NCBI RefSeq assembly: GCF_008831285.2
Contig: NW_022204508.1
Span: 310,001 to 374,000, forward strand
Direction of reading: 5' to 3'
Source of the DNA: Nymphaea colorata
Lineage: Eukaryota > Streptophyta > Magnoliopsida > Nymphaeales > Nymphaeaceae
DNA length: 64,000 bases
In this document: piece by piece, positions 11,040 through 23,016 of the stretch
Position numbering within the stretch: position 1 is the stretch's first letter
Layout: each line of letters begins with the position of its first letter
Program-made: the position numbers and the translations under genes
Notes under the pieces: generated by a model
What the model saw: only the letters and a program-made list of their open reading frames with translations
Database searches by the model: none
Told to the model about the DNA's origin: nothing

Positions 11040-12838
11040 AATGTCAGATACATGAGCTACCAAACTCCCATTCAAAACCTTTCACTTCTAAAATATCTTG
11101 ATCTTAGCCTTTCTGATGTGAGACAGTTGCCCAATTCAATCGGTAGACTCTAGAACCTGCAAACATTGAATTTAAATCATAGTAAAATTGAAGAGCTGCC
11201 CAACGAAATGGGAGAACTCCGCAACTAGAGGTATCTTGAGCTTGAACATGCAACGCGTTTGAATTTTATAGCCGAAGGTTTGGGAAACTTTTTATAGCCA
11301 AAGGCTTGGGGAAGCTTACCAATTTACGGACCTTAAAAAGGTTTCTTGTATGTGATGGCAAAGGGGACATAAAGGGATGCAATATTAGGGAACTGAAAGA
11401 CTTGAACAAACTAAAGGGGTACTTGTCAGTAGAACGTTTGGAAGGGGGAAGGGTGAAAGTAATTGATGAAAAAGACGCACATCTTAAGGAGAAGCACGAG
11501 CCAATTGGTGTGGAATTAGACTTCAAGGTGGGAAAAAATGACATAGTGGGCAGTGCTTCGGAACAGAAGGGTTTGCTGGAGGCTTTGGAACCTCCACATG
11601 GCATAGAGAGCTTGGGAATTTGCGATTATAAAGGTGAAAGGCCTGTGTGGTATTTGGACACCAACTATGTGGAGCTGCAGACATTACGGCTGCAATGTTT
11701 CCCATTGTGGGCAACAGTGATAGGAATTAAATCATTGGAGAAGTTGGAGGTCAACACCTGCCCTACACTGTGTGAATTACCGAGCATGCCTATGCTAAAG
11801 TCCTTGAAAATTCGGAGCTATGATGGACTCAACACGATTGGTGACTTCCCCAACTTGGACTGGTTGCAGGTGGAAGGATGTGGCAGCCTAGAGCAATTAT
11901 CTCATGGCATGCCTGCTCTCAAGTGGTTGGATGTGTAAGGATGTTATAAGTTAAAGACTCTCGCTAACATGCCTGCCTTGGAGTGGTTGGAGGTGAGATA
12001 TTGTGAGAGGTTAGAGCAAGTAGCTGATGTACACATGCCAGATTGAAAGAGGCTGTGGTTGTCTAATCTGAACACTCTGAAGCAGCTCCCTGCTCACCTT
12101 CCTTCACTTGAGGATCTGAGAGCATGGAATTTGCCCAAATGAGAAGGATGGCCAGCAGCTGGATCAAGGGAATTAGCAACAGAAACTTTTATGCATGCTT
12201 AAGAGAGGTGGAATTTCAGAACCGTCCAAAGATGCAGACAGAAGGCTTGATTTATGCTCTGTCCGAGCTGCCGGGGCATGACGGTCAAGCGACTCGGCTC
12301 CGTGCCCTGACAGTGTTGAATTGCCCAAATGCAAGATTGGAGTAGAACTTGCTTTAGCACCTGCCCAACCTCAATCTGATGCTCTTGGATGGGGCAGCTA
12401 TGGAATCAACGCTGTCATTGCCATCAGATCAGCTATCAACATTTCTACCCTCCCTCAAGGATCTGACTTTGATAGACTGAGGGTTGAAGAGCTCAAATGG
12501 GGAAGGGTGCCTAAATGGGTGTGGGCTCTCTCCCTACTGGAGGAACTGCACCTACAAGGTTTTAATGAGGACATCAGTTTGGGAGGCCACTGGCAATGCC
12601 TCTGGCAACGGAGACGGTTATCTCTTAAAGACTTCCCCAATCTCAAGTCTCTAATGGACGTCAATGATGTTACTCCCCAACAAAATGATGCAGCAGAACA
12701 TGTCATACGGATGCAAAGCAACAGATTGCCTGCCTCCCGAAGCTTGAAGATTTGACAATTTACAGATCATGTCCTGCACTCCATCTGCCGCAGCATTTAA
12801 AGGACTGTCTTGGGAAAAGGTTAGACGATAGGAGATGA
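11040..12838 (+). pseudogene. NLR-B: LRR-only relic of a CNL resistance gene
   Basis: Homology to the family begins abruptly near 11040, within the first LRRs (region equivalent to LRVLSLRACQDIHELPKSIE in NLR-E). No coiled coil or NB-ARC lies upstream. The longest frame, 11306-11938, reads GKLTNLRTLKRF, then GGRVKVID, SEQKGLLEALEPPHGIE and CPTLCELPSMPMLKSLKI. It stops at 11936-11938, and the same LRR frame resumes with KLKTLANMPALEWLEV. Further stops follow (a TGA near 12044 and others), with a frame change before the C-terminal block SLGGHWQCL (near 12580). The reading ends at TGA 12836-12838. The following 240 bp resembles the flank of NLR-A, including CTTGTTTGATTTGG. A locally duplicated GCCGAAGGTTTGGG / GCCAAAGGCTTGGG segment lies near 11268-11315. 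It cannot be a working receptor. Confidence 0.88.
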
Positions 12839-13904
12839 TCTGTAGTATTGCTACATCATGCTGCTTAACTTTTTTTATTCATTTTAAATTGTTTGAAATG
12901 CGTGTAACTAATCTATTCTTTAAATATGCAAATTTGCATTTCATCGGCTCCTTTCTCTCTCTCTTTCCCCCTTGTTTGATTTGGTTCTTGCAATTTTTTT
13001 TGTGGTCATGTTTTCCATCTCCAAGTAGAGAGAATGTGAAAGAGTCAATAGTTTGCAACTGTTTTCAGCAAACGTGAGACAAGCAGGAGAGCGTTTGAAA
13101 TGATTTAGTCATCTTGGCTGAACCCTTTGATCTACCTTAAAACATACAACAACGAAACTAAATTGTTGTTATATATAAAGTTAGGGAAGAAAATGCGTCA
13201 GCAAATTAAAATCTCAATATTACTGTATCCAGGAAACAAATTTTTAGTCAAGTTGGGTAAAGAAAACTGAATGGCTGTCATAATCAAACTCACACCTGGC
13301 ACATAATTTAGTCGTATGACCGAACCCGCAACAAAGAGCGAGCCTTGAACCCCTGACTATAATATTATCCAACTTGATTACATGTAAATGTTGAATATTT
13401 TCCAGCGCACCAACAATGTTTTGATCTCGAAGGGAACTTTCAAAAATTCTGTCCAAGGACAAGTTCCGTTAAGGTAGATCCGAACACAAACCGGACCACT
13501 TACTAGCTCAATATTTCATTATTAAGAGATATATCTACAGTAAACTAACACCAATCTTATGGATATACACGTACACATTAAAGCATCATTTTTACAGAAT
13601 CTGAAGTGAAAAGCAAGAAAAAAATTCTAGATTTGAAACCAAACAAGCCCTAAAATTATGCTAATAATGAACTGAGTAACATTTAAAATATAATAATATA
13701 TGTTATATATTTTTCACCCATGTGTCATTAGTATTATTTCATTAAAAGTAAATAAATAGATAAATTATTCATTGTTCTCGTGATTAATTTACACAACTCA
13801 TGCGCCAATCAAACAACAATTGCTTTTATATAAATTGGTCATTCTCGCAATTATTTGTACATGAAATTGAAATCCGTGTTAATTAATGTCACTTTTTTTT
13901 ACAG

Positions 13905-13964
13905 CCCACAACAAATTCCTGGTCATCCAGGACGAGGAAGGGGTCGCAATTATGGCAATGGATG
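13905..13964 (+). other. Exon-like 60-bp segment coding a Gly/Arg (RGRGR) stretch
   Basis: A pyrimidine-rich run ending TTTTTTTTACAG precedes it and GTGTGAG follows it, so it has both splice-site consensus ends. Between them the frame reads PQQIPGHPGRGRGRNYGNG. It is GC-richer than its neighbours. RGRG stretches are typical of RNA-binding proteins and of some retroelement Gag proteins. No partner exon was found, so this is either an orphan exon or a remnant. Confidence 0.2.
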
Positions 13965-14828
13965 GTGTGAGCGTGAAAATTTGGTTATTTGCATTATACT
14001 AGTGCACTAATTTTGTGATTAAAATATCTTTAGTTTACATGATACAAATAAAAATAAAATAAAAATAAAAAAATGAAAAATATTTCTTTTTCAAAATTAC
14101 CAAAATACCTTTTTCTCTCTTCTGGTCCCACTTCCTGCATCTACTACAATTGATTGTGCATATTCAGAATTTGGAGACGTCCAGAAAAGCAGAATATGAT
14201 GGGAATTTTCATTGGAAAATGAACTGTAGTATCACCTGTTTCATTCTTCTTTTGTGGAAAGTGCATCTAAGTACCTCTCAATTCGATTAATGGCGCCGTG
14301 TGCATGCAAGTTTGTGAGCGTTCTGCTTGGGCATTTAATTTAAAGAGAATTAAGAGTTTGATGGCTTGTGTCTTTTTTCTGCATGGGCACAAAACATTAT
14401 ATAAATTTGAGGCCTTTCATCTTTGGTATATAATGAATTACGAGGTTGAGACTTGGAGAGCAGTCATATCAATAGTATTTTGCTTTGCATGCATGGGTCT
14501 TGCCAATCCTCAATTCAAAATAGTAGAAAATGTTTTGTAAAATTAGAAGAAAGAAAAATTCATGGTAAGTTTATGAGATGGACTGCCAAACCGCACACTC
14601 TCATATAGCCATGTTCATTAGCAACCATCATAATTTTAGCAAATTTCAAATAGGATCTCCCTATAATGGCTTTCAGTTTGGTAAAACATTGACAACCGAT
14701 CTTGAAGTGGATCGCAGTTAAATCATGGCAGAAGTTGTATGAAAAAAAATAAAAAATAAAAAACCATTCAGTATTACTTTAAACGGTCTAAAGTTTGAAA
14801 GCAGACCATGGCAGATAAATAATATTTT

Positions 14829-15180
14829 TGGCTCATGTATCTTTTACATCTTTTATTGTGCATTTTCTTTTATTGTATCTAAATTTTAGGTCAATTGTAT
14901 TTATAGAGATAGAAAGACAAAGACCAAGAGAGAGAGTATTTTATAGGATTGCATGTTTTTTTTACATATTTTCTTAAGTATTTTCTTTCATTTTATGTTG
15001 ATTTTAAGTCTTCCGTGTGTAGAGAGAGAAAAAAAGTGAATTTTGATAGGCTTATATTTTTAATATGTTTTAAAAAAAATATTTTTCTTTGTCGTATGTG
15101 AATTTTTTATATCGAAAAAGAATATTTTTATTAGTTCACATGTTTTATAATGTGTTTTTGAGAGAGAGAGAGAATATATG
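14829..15180. repeat. Degenerate tandem repeat, about 3-4 units of roughly 85-115 bp
   Basis: Each unit has the pattern: CATGT-type start, TTTTTACATATTTT-like run, TATTTTCTTT, a TGTAT/TGTGTAG word, then an AGAGAGAGA patch. Units begin near 14829, 14948, 15050 and 15135. They are strongly diverged. Confidence 0.4.
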
Positions 15181-15609
15181 GTAAAATGTCACATGTTGAA
15201 AATTCTGTCGTTGCAAGCAAACACTAAACACTATACAGAATTACAACTTGTTCATATGGACATTAACTCTTTGTTCTTAGGACACTTATTCTAAGGACAA
15301 GTGTTTTAAGAACGGTTGTTCAGCAATCAAATGGTACTTTACAGGTCTATTTCATAGCCTGCAACGATAATCGATCTGTCCCAAATCAAATGTATGTATA
15401 CCCATATTTCTCTTCTTAATTCATCACATACACATTTGTCTGAGTCAAATAAACGGTCAGCTTCTTTTTAAGGCTGGTTCCAATAAATGGGGAAGGTGGT
15501 GATTTAGTTCCATATGTAATCAGTACTGCCAATAGCTTAAAATTAGCTTCTTTCATGCGTACCTGACAAATCTGCACTCTAACTATACATATTTCCATGC
15601 CGTAAGGTA

Positions 15610-15661
15610 TATGGAATCTGAATTTTATAGTTAAAGGCTCAGAAAAGCTTACCAATTTAAG
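15610..15661 (+). pseudogene. NLR-F (left part): LRR scrap interrupted by a LINE
   Basis: The segment with GAATTTTATAGTTAAAGGC followed by AAGCTTACCAATTTAA matches the family stretch for EFVAEGLGKLTNL. Homology stops at about 15661, where LINE reverse-transcriptase sequence begins. The continuation is found at 17870-18090, so the two pieces were once one. Confidence 0.7.
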
Positions 15662-15674
15662 TGATTATCACTGC

Positions 15675-17850
15675 AGATCTTTGCTATCCTCGTCCAGCTT
15701 CCTTTTCAGATTTTATCGGTCTGAGCATGCCTTTCAACTTGACGATATTAAGGCAGCAGTTTGGGCCCTCAAGGCTGGCAAGTCGCTTGGTATCAAATGG
15801 TTTCCTCTTGAATTCTTCTGAGTCTTGTGGCCCTGTTACCAGCCTGATTTCATGGTCTTCTTCCAAGAATTTGGTACCAACTCCTTCCCCTTTGGGGAAT
15901 TTAACAGAGCTGTCTGTGTTCTTATTCCTAAGAGGGCAAACGCCTCCAGTATTTGAGACCTTTGCCCTATCTCTATCCTTTTCATGGTCTTCTTTCAAGA
16001 GTTTGGTACCAACTCCATCCCCTTTGAGGAATTTAACAGAGCTGTCTGTGTTCTTATTCCTAAGAGGGCAAACGCCTCCAGTATTTGGGACCTTTGCCCT
16101 ATCTCTATCCTTGGCACTCATTATTAAGCTTATGGGTAGAGTTCTTGCTTCCTGTCTCTATCTTGTCATGTCTTCCGTCACAAGTCTTCTTAGCAAATGA
16201 GGTTGTCCATTGCATTACTCTTCCCGCTCTCCATCATTTATCCTTAAGCTTGATATCGCAAAAGCTTTTCATTCGGTCAGCTGAGATTTCCTCTTCTTCC
16301 TCCTCCATGGGTTCGACTTTGGACCAGTTGTCAGGGCTCAGATGGCCATTTCCTTTAATGAGTCTGTCGGTCAGTTCTGCTCATTGCATCATGGGCATCG
16401 TGAGGGCTGTCCCCTTTCTCCGCTTCCCTTTAACCTTGTTGCTGAAGCTTTTGCTACCCTCTTCAAGTCTTCGTCAGATTCTAACTTTTTCGAAGTGTTG
16501 CCACTCCCTAGCTTTTTCTGTTTCTCCATCATTCAATATGCAGACGATTTCATCATCTTTGACACTACCTCCCCGCAGCAGATTGCTAGAGTTTGGTTGT
16601 TGCTTCAGCTTTTTGACTCAGCCTCTGGGTTTCAATTAATGATATTGTCAGCTGTCACTCTTCCATGTCGATCCTGCAACTGCACTTTTTGCAGAAGCGT
16701 GATTTGGTTGCAGCAAGACTGGTAGGCTAACGTCCTCTCATTCACCGTAGAATCACCTTGGTCTAGCATTGTCTAGCCTCCATCGTGCTCCATGCTCTTG
16801 GTCTTTACCAGTCATCTGATGCCACATTCACTAGTCTCAATCGTCTCCTCTAGCACTTTTCTTGGGGAGGTGAGCACCCCTCGGATTGTCTTGTCCGTCG
16901 GAAGGTTGTTACTCATCCTTGGCTCTTGGGGGGTTTTGGCATTCTTGACCTCATGCGTACTTGTACTGCCTTTCTTGGTTCTTAGTTATGACATCTAGCT
17001 ACTTCCGACCAGCCCATTCTCTTTTTTTTGTCAAAATCTGTACTTCCCACCCATCACACATGGCACACCCTTAGACTTATCAGTTCTGCATCACATTTGA
17101 AATAACATTTTCTTTGCTATGCTGATTATCACCCACTTGTCTCCAAACCATGCCCCTACTTGGCTCATTTCATCTTCTTTCTCTGATTCACCTTTCCCTC
17201 TACTTTTGGCTCGGGTGTTCCATGGCTCCCCGTCATGCCCTTTAGTTTTTTGACGCTTCACCTCATGCTATGATTTTTGTTTGGCTCATTCTTGCTGGCC
17301 ATATGAATACCTTAAACCATCTCTAGTGCCTTGTGATTCACCTTGCTAACCAGTGTCCTCTTTGCCTCTTTTCTGCGGAATCGAGACACTACTTTGTTGT
17401 TGACTGTCATTTCTTTTGTCGCTTGCTTGTTACCACTTGACCTTCTCTCCTGCACACCCTCCCCTCTCCCTACAGCAGCTTCTTCTCTTTTCTCCTTCAC
17501 CTTCAGTCAGCAGTGGCAGGCAACTTACTTGGTGGCCTTGAATCATCTAACTATTGGTGGCAGGATTGGGAAGAGTGCAATAATAGTATGTTCAAGAACA
17601 CAGCAACGAGTGTTGCTTTAATTGGATGCATTGTGAAGGTAGATGTCCACCTTGCTCTTTGCATTGACCACAGGATGATTTCTGCCTTTGACTAGCCCTC
17701 TCTTTCTCCCCTCCTCCGCCTCCTCTTCTTGTTTTTTGTTTATTTGGTTTTGCCTTCTTTGCTAATGTTCTTCTTTTGTCATTTTCATCTTTTTTCTTTT
17801 GATACTTTGTTGCTTGACACCTTGTCACTACATTTTGTTATGGATATTCA
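15675..17850 (+). mobile_element. LINE (L1-type) ORF2 relic: reverse transcriptase and C-terminal zf-RVT-like region
   Basis: LINE ORF2 copies its own RNA into DNA at a nicked target. The sequence, across several frames, shows family blocks in order: DDIKAAVWALKAGKS (near 15738), RAVCVLIPKRANA (near 15910 and again near 16040), LDIAKAFHS (near 16245), REGCPLSPLPFNLVAEAFA (near 16399) and the catalytic-loop block IQYADDFIIF (YADD at 16537-16548). Then come a zf-RVT-like stretch (NQCPLCLFSAES near 17350) and the terminal YWWQDWEECNNSMF near 17545. The endonuclease domain is missing, so it is 5' truncated, as is usual for LINEs. Stops (for example near 15818 and 15956) and frameshifts make it dead. 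No poly-A tail or target duplication is visible. It sits inside an NLR scrap. Confidence 0.85.
15849..16112 (+). repeat. 132-bp tandem duplication within the LINE reverse transcriptase
   Basis: The segment from TTCATGGTCTTCTT at 15849 is repeated from 15981. The period is exactly 132 bp (44 codons), so the frame is preserved and the RT block around VLIPKRANASS occurs twice. The first copy has a TGA where the second reads TGG (SSI-stop-DLCPIS versus SSIWDLCPIS). Confidence 0.9.
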
Positions 17851-17869
17851 CTTTTCTTGGAACAAGCTT

Positions 17870-18090
17870 CTTGTGAGCAACAATGGCGAAAACACAACGG
17901 ATGTAACTTTGGTGAACTGAATTGCTTGGATAGAATAAAGGGAGATTTGTTAATAAAAGGTTTTAAAAGAATGATAAATGTTATTTCAGCTGGAAAAGCA
18001 CAGCTTGGGGAAAAGCATAATGTAATTGCTCCTAATTTAGACTTCAAGTTCAAATGGTTGTAAACTCACTAGTGCTTCTGATCAACAGAG
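17870..18090 (+). pseudogene. NLR-F (right part): LRR scrap resuming after the LINE
   Basis: The frame 17857-18063 reads GCNFGELNCLDRIKGDLL, then INVISAGKAQLGEKHNV and LDFKF. This aligns with RGCNIKELKDLNKLKGEL, GGRVKVIDAKKxxLKEKHE and ELDFKV of the other NLR copies. A stop follows LDFKFKWL; the next words (AGTGCTTCTGATCAACAGAG) still match SASEQKG. Homology then ends. It continues the piece at 15610-15661. Confidence 0.75.
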
Positions 18091-18102
18091 TAGGTCTGCC
18101 AC

Positions 18103-18330
18103 TGACAGCCTGTTTGGTTGAAGGAAATGAGTGGAAAAGGAAGGAAATGAAATAGGAAAAGGTGTTTGGATGGAAGGAATTGGAGAAGGGAAAGGAAAGG
18201 TCCATGAAAAAATGTGTACAGAAGAGAGAAAAGAAAGGAAGGGGAGAGAAAGGAAAGGAAAACTGTTGTTTTGAATCTCTCAAATGGAGAGGTTTGGATG
18301 GAAAGGGGAGAATTCATTTCGAAATACTCA
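18103..18330. repeat. GGAAAGGAA-rich dispersed repeat (MITE-like)
   Basis: It opens CCTGTTTGGTTGAAGGAA and continues with GGAAAGGAAGG words, including two TTTGGATGG motifs (18168 and 18294). A similar patch beginning CTTGTTTGGATGG lies at 49010-49170. Such GTTTGGATGGAA-type dispersed repeats are common in plant DNA. I cannot see clean terminal inverted repeats. Confidence 0.35.
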
Positions 18331-21329
18331 CATGCCCAACATTTTCTGCCCCTGCGCCCCACCCACATCCCGTCACTCTTGCTCTGCTGGTGAGCAGCTG
18401 GTTGCCAGCACACAGGTGGCCTTCTCGCGGTGTTTTATAATCCGTATTTTTCAATAGTTTTTATATGGTTTAAAAAAGGAAATGGACGAACATTACATTG
18501 AAAAAAAATCAAATATGAAAAATATGACTTGCAAACTTCTCTAAACTGAAAAAGGATTAAGTATAACTTTAACGTTATTGTAATTTTAAATATAATCTAT
18601 GTTTAAGAATTATAGTAAAATTAGGTCCTCATGAATATGTCTTTTTCATTATTTAAAGAACATTAAATGTGAGTTCGCGACAATTCTGAGATGTCAAAAA
18701 CAGAAAAGAGTTCATAAAAGAAAACTCCAAAAGAAGAAGAAGTCAAACAATTCTGATTCATAATTGAATTCGGATGTGGTACAGTTTTGTAACTGGGTCC
18801 GATGGGTATCAGATTCCAATGGATCTGAATCCCAGCGACATGCAAAAATAACGTTGGAAGACGTGGTCTGTCTCCATAGTAGAATGAGTGAGCTGGCTTA
18901 CAGCGTGAAGGTGAGGGACTCTAGAGAAGGTAGACATGCAAGCTAGGATTTCTTGCTGGTTTCACACAAATTTAATTTTTAATTTTGACGTGGAACAACT
19001 GATACTAACAAAGAGGCCACCGACTGAATAAAACTAGCTAAAGAAGCAATAAATACTTGGGTAGAATATTTGCCTCAAGTGCTAAGTGTCCTCGACTACT
19101 GGGCAGATTGGAGCTCCTCTTACAAGACCCCCACAACTACTTTTCTTCCTTGATGTCGGACTATTTATCCGCAGATAGCATCTCCCTCCCACTGTCTCTC
19201 TTCATAAACACAAATAAACAATGCCACAAGTTGAAGAGAAGATGTGGGTGTCTTTTATATCTTTCAAAGAGCAATTCCGTTCTCTCCCCTACTTGTATGA
19301 GTGTATGGCCAGTAGACAAAAGATACTACGTTGCATCAAATTCAAACAAAATTGACATTATTATCATATTCGATTTATTAGAAGTTCAAATACTTAGTTT
19401 CAAAATTAATATTTGAACTTAATGGAAGACAAGTTTATGTGCATGCAAATTTTAAATTTACAGTCTGGATCTAATCGGATATCTGGCTTTTACTTTAACA
19501 TGATGGAAGTCGGAATCCAACCTTTAATTATAAAATGAAATCCGGACCATATTTTGATATGTGAAAGCAGAATTTTTTTGTCGCAAGGGCCAAATATAGT
19601 TTCAAAATTTTAAGAGGGGCTGAAATAAAATTTTCAAATTATATATATGTGTATATATATATATATATATTAAATTTGAATTTTTTACAGTTACATATAA
19701 TTTTTTAAAGTTTTTATAATTTTGTACATTTACATATAAATTCAAATCCAAATCTGATCTAGTGACAATTTTAAAATCCAAATACATCCAATTTCTTAAT
19801 CGGATGTCAACTTTTTTTTTCTTTTTGTTTCCATGTCTAATGCTGTCGGATATTGGATCCATCGACAACCTTAGCTCTACCCTTAACTAGAGATTATTCA
19901 TCCTCAAAAAAGAATTACCCATCGTTGCTCTTGAAGAGATTCGTCGTCGTTAAAGAATAGGGTGCTTTGAGCTAATGAGAAAAAAGTAAAGATACGTTGC
20001 TTGTGCCAGTGGTACAGTATAGCCAAGGCAAAAAATTGTACATCCCTTCTCCTCTAAATTAAAATGATAACCACTTTTAGCTTTTAAATGCGGTCACCTT
20101 AAATACGTTTGGCCTTTCTAAAATTTCTATCAATGTGTACAAGTACTTTTATAAACAAACACTTCCTGACCTTTTTTCATTTTCTTTTTACCCTAATTTT
20201 AAAATTCGTTCCTGAGGACATACATTTCCTTTTTTCTTATATAAAGAATTTCAAGAACTCACCGGAATACATAGGAAACTTTTCGAACACAAACTCATTT
20301 GGACAAGGACATGTTGAAAAATATAATATATAACGAAACTATTTTCTCTCTCTTAAACAAATAAATTAATTAAACAAAGTTTTGGATGATTTAAGTCAAC
20401 TGCAAGTGTTTATATGTTTTTTTAATAAAATGTTTATGTGTGAGTTCGACTAATTTTATAGAAGCATTTTGAACAGTCTACCATAAATTAGATTAAAAAA
20501 AAATTTCACGAAATAAAAAAACTTGACCTCCCATAAAAATGGCAATAATGTAATATGTCTGTAGTGTTAAGGGTAATTTACTTATGTGGAATCCATGAGT
20601 AATGGCAAAAGAGGGGGAGAGAAAAGCAGTTGGATGTGAAATAACGCCCTCGTTGCCTTCCCATGTTTAGGTGCAAAAATTCAATTGAGGCCCACGAACA
20701 AACAGATCAGATCCTAGTCAATTAGTTGGACACGATATTATCTTACAAAATTTTATGTGGTTGTAGGACATATGTGATTGTAGAAAAAGTGAGGAACATC
20801 TAAATTCTAAGACAAAAGTGAATGTTGAGCAAATCCTCTTTATGTTAATAAACATTTTTGTTTTTAGGTTTTGTTTGATACCCTTAGATCTCATAATAAA
20901 AATTCCAAAAAATAGAAGTTTGGATATGGATCTAAGAAATGACATCCATTCATATTTGGATTGAGATATACATTAAATATTCGATAAGATTCAGATTCGG
21001 ATTTGAACATAAATATAAAAACTGGATTTGGATTGTAAATGTCAGATTTCAGCTTCAGACTTGGATATAATTTTTTGTTTCGTATTTGAATCCGAATATG
21101 TGAATATTTGGAAAAATGGATATGATTAAGGGTATATCCAATAGAAATCTGATCCGTTGACATCCCAATCCCATGGGCAGGGTTTGAATTGAAAATCATT
21201 TTTAAAACAGAATGCATGGGTTCTCTTAGGCAGATTCCATGGCAACTGAATGATCTCTTAGAGCGCAACGTTGTGAAGAGTGCATGCAGAAAGCCAATTT
21301 TTTAACCTTTTGGCCCTGCTTAGATGGAA
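18331..21329. other. Intergenic, no gene seen
   Basis: AT-rich. It holds a (TA)n run near 19643-19670 and a stretch of degenerate GGATTTGGAT/ATCCGAAT words at 20890-21180 resembling similar stretches near 26500-26800 and 31700-32150. Reading frames are short and unsupported. Confidence 0.5.
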
Positions 21330-22060
21330 CTTAATAGCCACCTCCAACTTTTTGTGGAACCACCTTCAATGATGCCATAAACACTTATAGAAAGCCTTAG
21401 CGGACTAAGTTTAAGATGCCGACCTTGTGTTATAGAAACAAAATTTCACCTTCAACTAGAATTGGAATGAAACTTCCAATTCTAGTATCCTTTGATCATC
21501 TGGAACTTTGATTTTAAAATTGAAAATTATGTGTTTGATAGAGCAAGAACTAAAATTCTGGAATTGGTGTATTAAAATCATTGTAACATGTGCCAAGAGA
21601 GAAGAAAAAACTTTTAAGATTCTCGACTCATAATCCTACCCATATGATAAAATCATAATTCTGAAATTTTGATTCAAGAATGACCCATCAGGTAGGGCCT
21701 GCTTCCTTATAAAACAAGCGATGCCAAAAAGCTTTATATGCACATGTTGGTGTGATTTCTTAGAACCTTACAGATTGCAAACGATTTAAAATTTTAATAC
21801 TTCAATATGTCCCCCTGAATTAAAAGGAAATCTTTAAATGCATGAGCTATAAATGATTGTGAAGGAATGTATATAGTACTGGCTAGTGCATCTTCTCAAG
21901 AGTTAAGAATTCAAGCCCACTTACTTAGAGATTTTAATATTTGCCAATATTAGCCTTAGGTGGAGGACTCAGCAATACAATAGGAAATGAGCATCTCTGC
22001 TAACAACCTTACAGGTTTTGGATATGGATCCAACAGATTTGGAACTCTATATACACACAC

Positions 22061-22119
<59 letters not shown>

Positions 22120-23016
22120 TACTATGACTGTCCATTCTATCATGATGTGACAGTCAAGAAAAATAAAGGAAGAAAAATATTATGTGGATGCATAAAAATT
22201 AAATGGTGGTTGGATGGGCTAAGAACTAATAGACCAACTGGTGGTGGGTGAAAGAGAAAATGGAAAACATGGCATAAAAATTTTGCAAGTCCTAAATCAA
22301 GCACGGGAGGAAAAGAAAAGAGCCAACAAAAAGCGAAAAAGATTCATGTTTAACAAAAAAAATTAGTTTCAATCTGTCACCGATTTTTTACACACTAAAA
22401 CATTTTAGTAATTGTAAACCCTTCACCAAGATGGTCTCTTGGCTGCTTAACCATTGAAGCTTCTAGAAGAAGGCGATCTGTTCCTGTTTATCCGTGAGAA
22501 ATGTGGTTGCTACTGCATCATTTTGTTGAGGAGTAATACTATTTGCACCCACCAGAAGACTTGACATTGGGGAAGTAAAAAAGAACTGGCTTTCTCAGTT
22601 TCGGGAGGCATTTCCTGTGGCCTCTCAAGCTGATGTTCTCAGTGAAACCACACCAACATGACCAAGTCCTATTGACTTCTATCATGTTTGCTGATAGCAG
22701 TTGCAATCTATTGATTTTTACAGATTCACTCTACTTTTAAAGATGGAAAACATGACATAAAAAATATACAAGACCTAAATCAAACAAGGGAGAGAAAAAA
22801 AGAGCCGACAAAATGCAAAAGATTCATACTTGACCAAAAAAATATAGTTACAATCTGTCACCAATTTTAAACACTAAAACATATCGGATAATTGTTACCT
22901 TTCCTCCAAGATAACTCCTGCGGCAGATCAAGTGCAGGACATATGTAAATACTGAAGGCTTCAGCCTACGAAACAGAAAAGGTTCTGTAACATTATATAA
23001 CAGCACCTCAACCACT
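21330..23016. repeat. 3' flank of NLR-C; direct copy lies at 36360-37724
   Basis: Collinear with the flank of NLR-D: TTCACCTTCAACTAGAATTG, TGTGTTTGATAGAGCAAGA, GCCTGCTTCCTTATAAAACA and TGTGACAGTCAAGAAAAATA occur in the same order. Relative to D it has extra sequence at about 21610-21700 and 21909-22126; the second includes a long (TA)n microsatellite at 22056-22116. It also contains two decayed NLR 3' ends, listed next. Confidence 0.85.
22258..22960 (-). pseudogene. Two stacked remnants of NLR 3' ends downstream of NLR-C
   Basis: The segment at 22421-22660 aligns with the true C-terminal LRR end at 23032-23300. Both share AAGATGGTCTCT, GGCGATCTGTTC, TGCTACTGCATCATTTT, GGGAGGCATT and CTGATGTTCTCA/CTGATGTCCTCA. 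A second shorter remnant at 22903-22955 again matches the extreme 3' end (CTCCTGCGGCAGATCAAGTG). Their preceding spacers are duplicates too: TGGAAAACATGGCATAAAAA near 22260 and TGGAAAACATGACATAAAAA near 22744, a period of about 480 bp. None is translatable. The same stack exists beside NLR-D. Confidence 0.75.

Larger units (their letters stand above)
12839..15609. other. Intergenic; short NLR-type 3' flank then no supported gene
   Basis: 12839-13080 retains similarity to the 3' flank of NLR-A. Beyond that the sequence is AT-rich. An exon-like 60-bp segment (13905-13964) and a degenerate tandem repeat (14829-15180) are listed separately. A 72-codon minus frame at 13244-13462 has a cysteine/histidine cluster (CCGFGHTTKLCARC), but its spacing is not that of a CCHC knuckle. 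Confidence 0.5.

Noticed and set aside
13244-13462. Possible zinc-knuckle protein (CCGFGHTTKLCARC)
   Set aside because: The Cys/His spacing does not fit CCHC, and the rest of the frame has no recognised domain.
15684-16121. Minus-strand open frame of 145 codons with an internal duplication
   Set aside because: It is the antisense of the duplicated LINE reverse-transcriptase segment; the sense strand explains the sequence.
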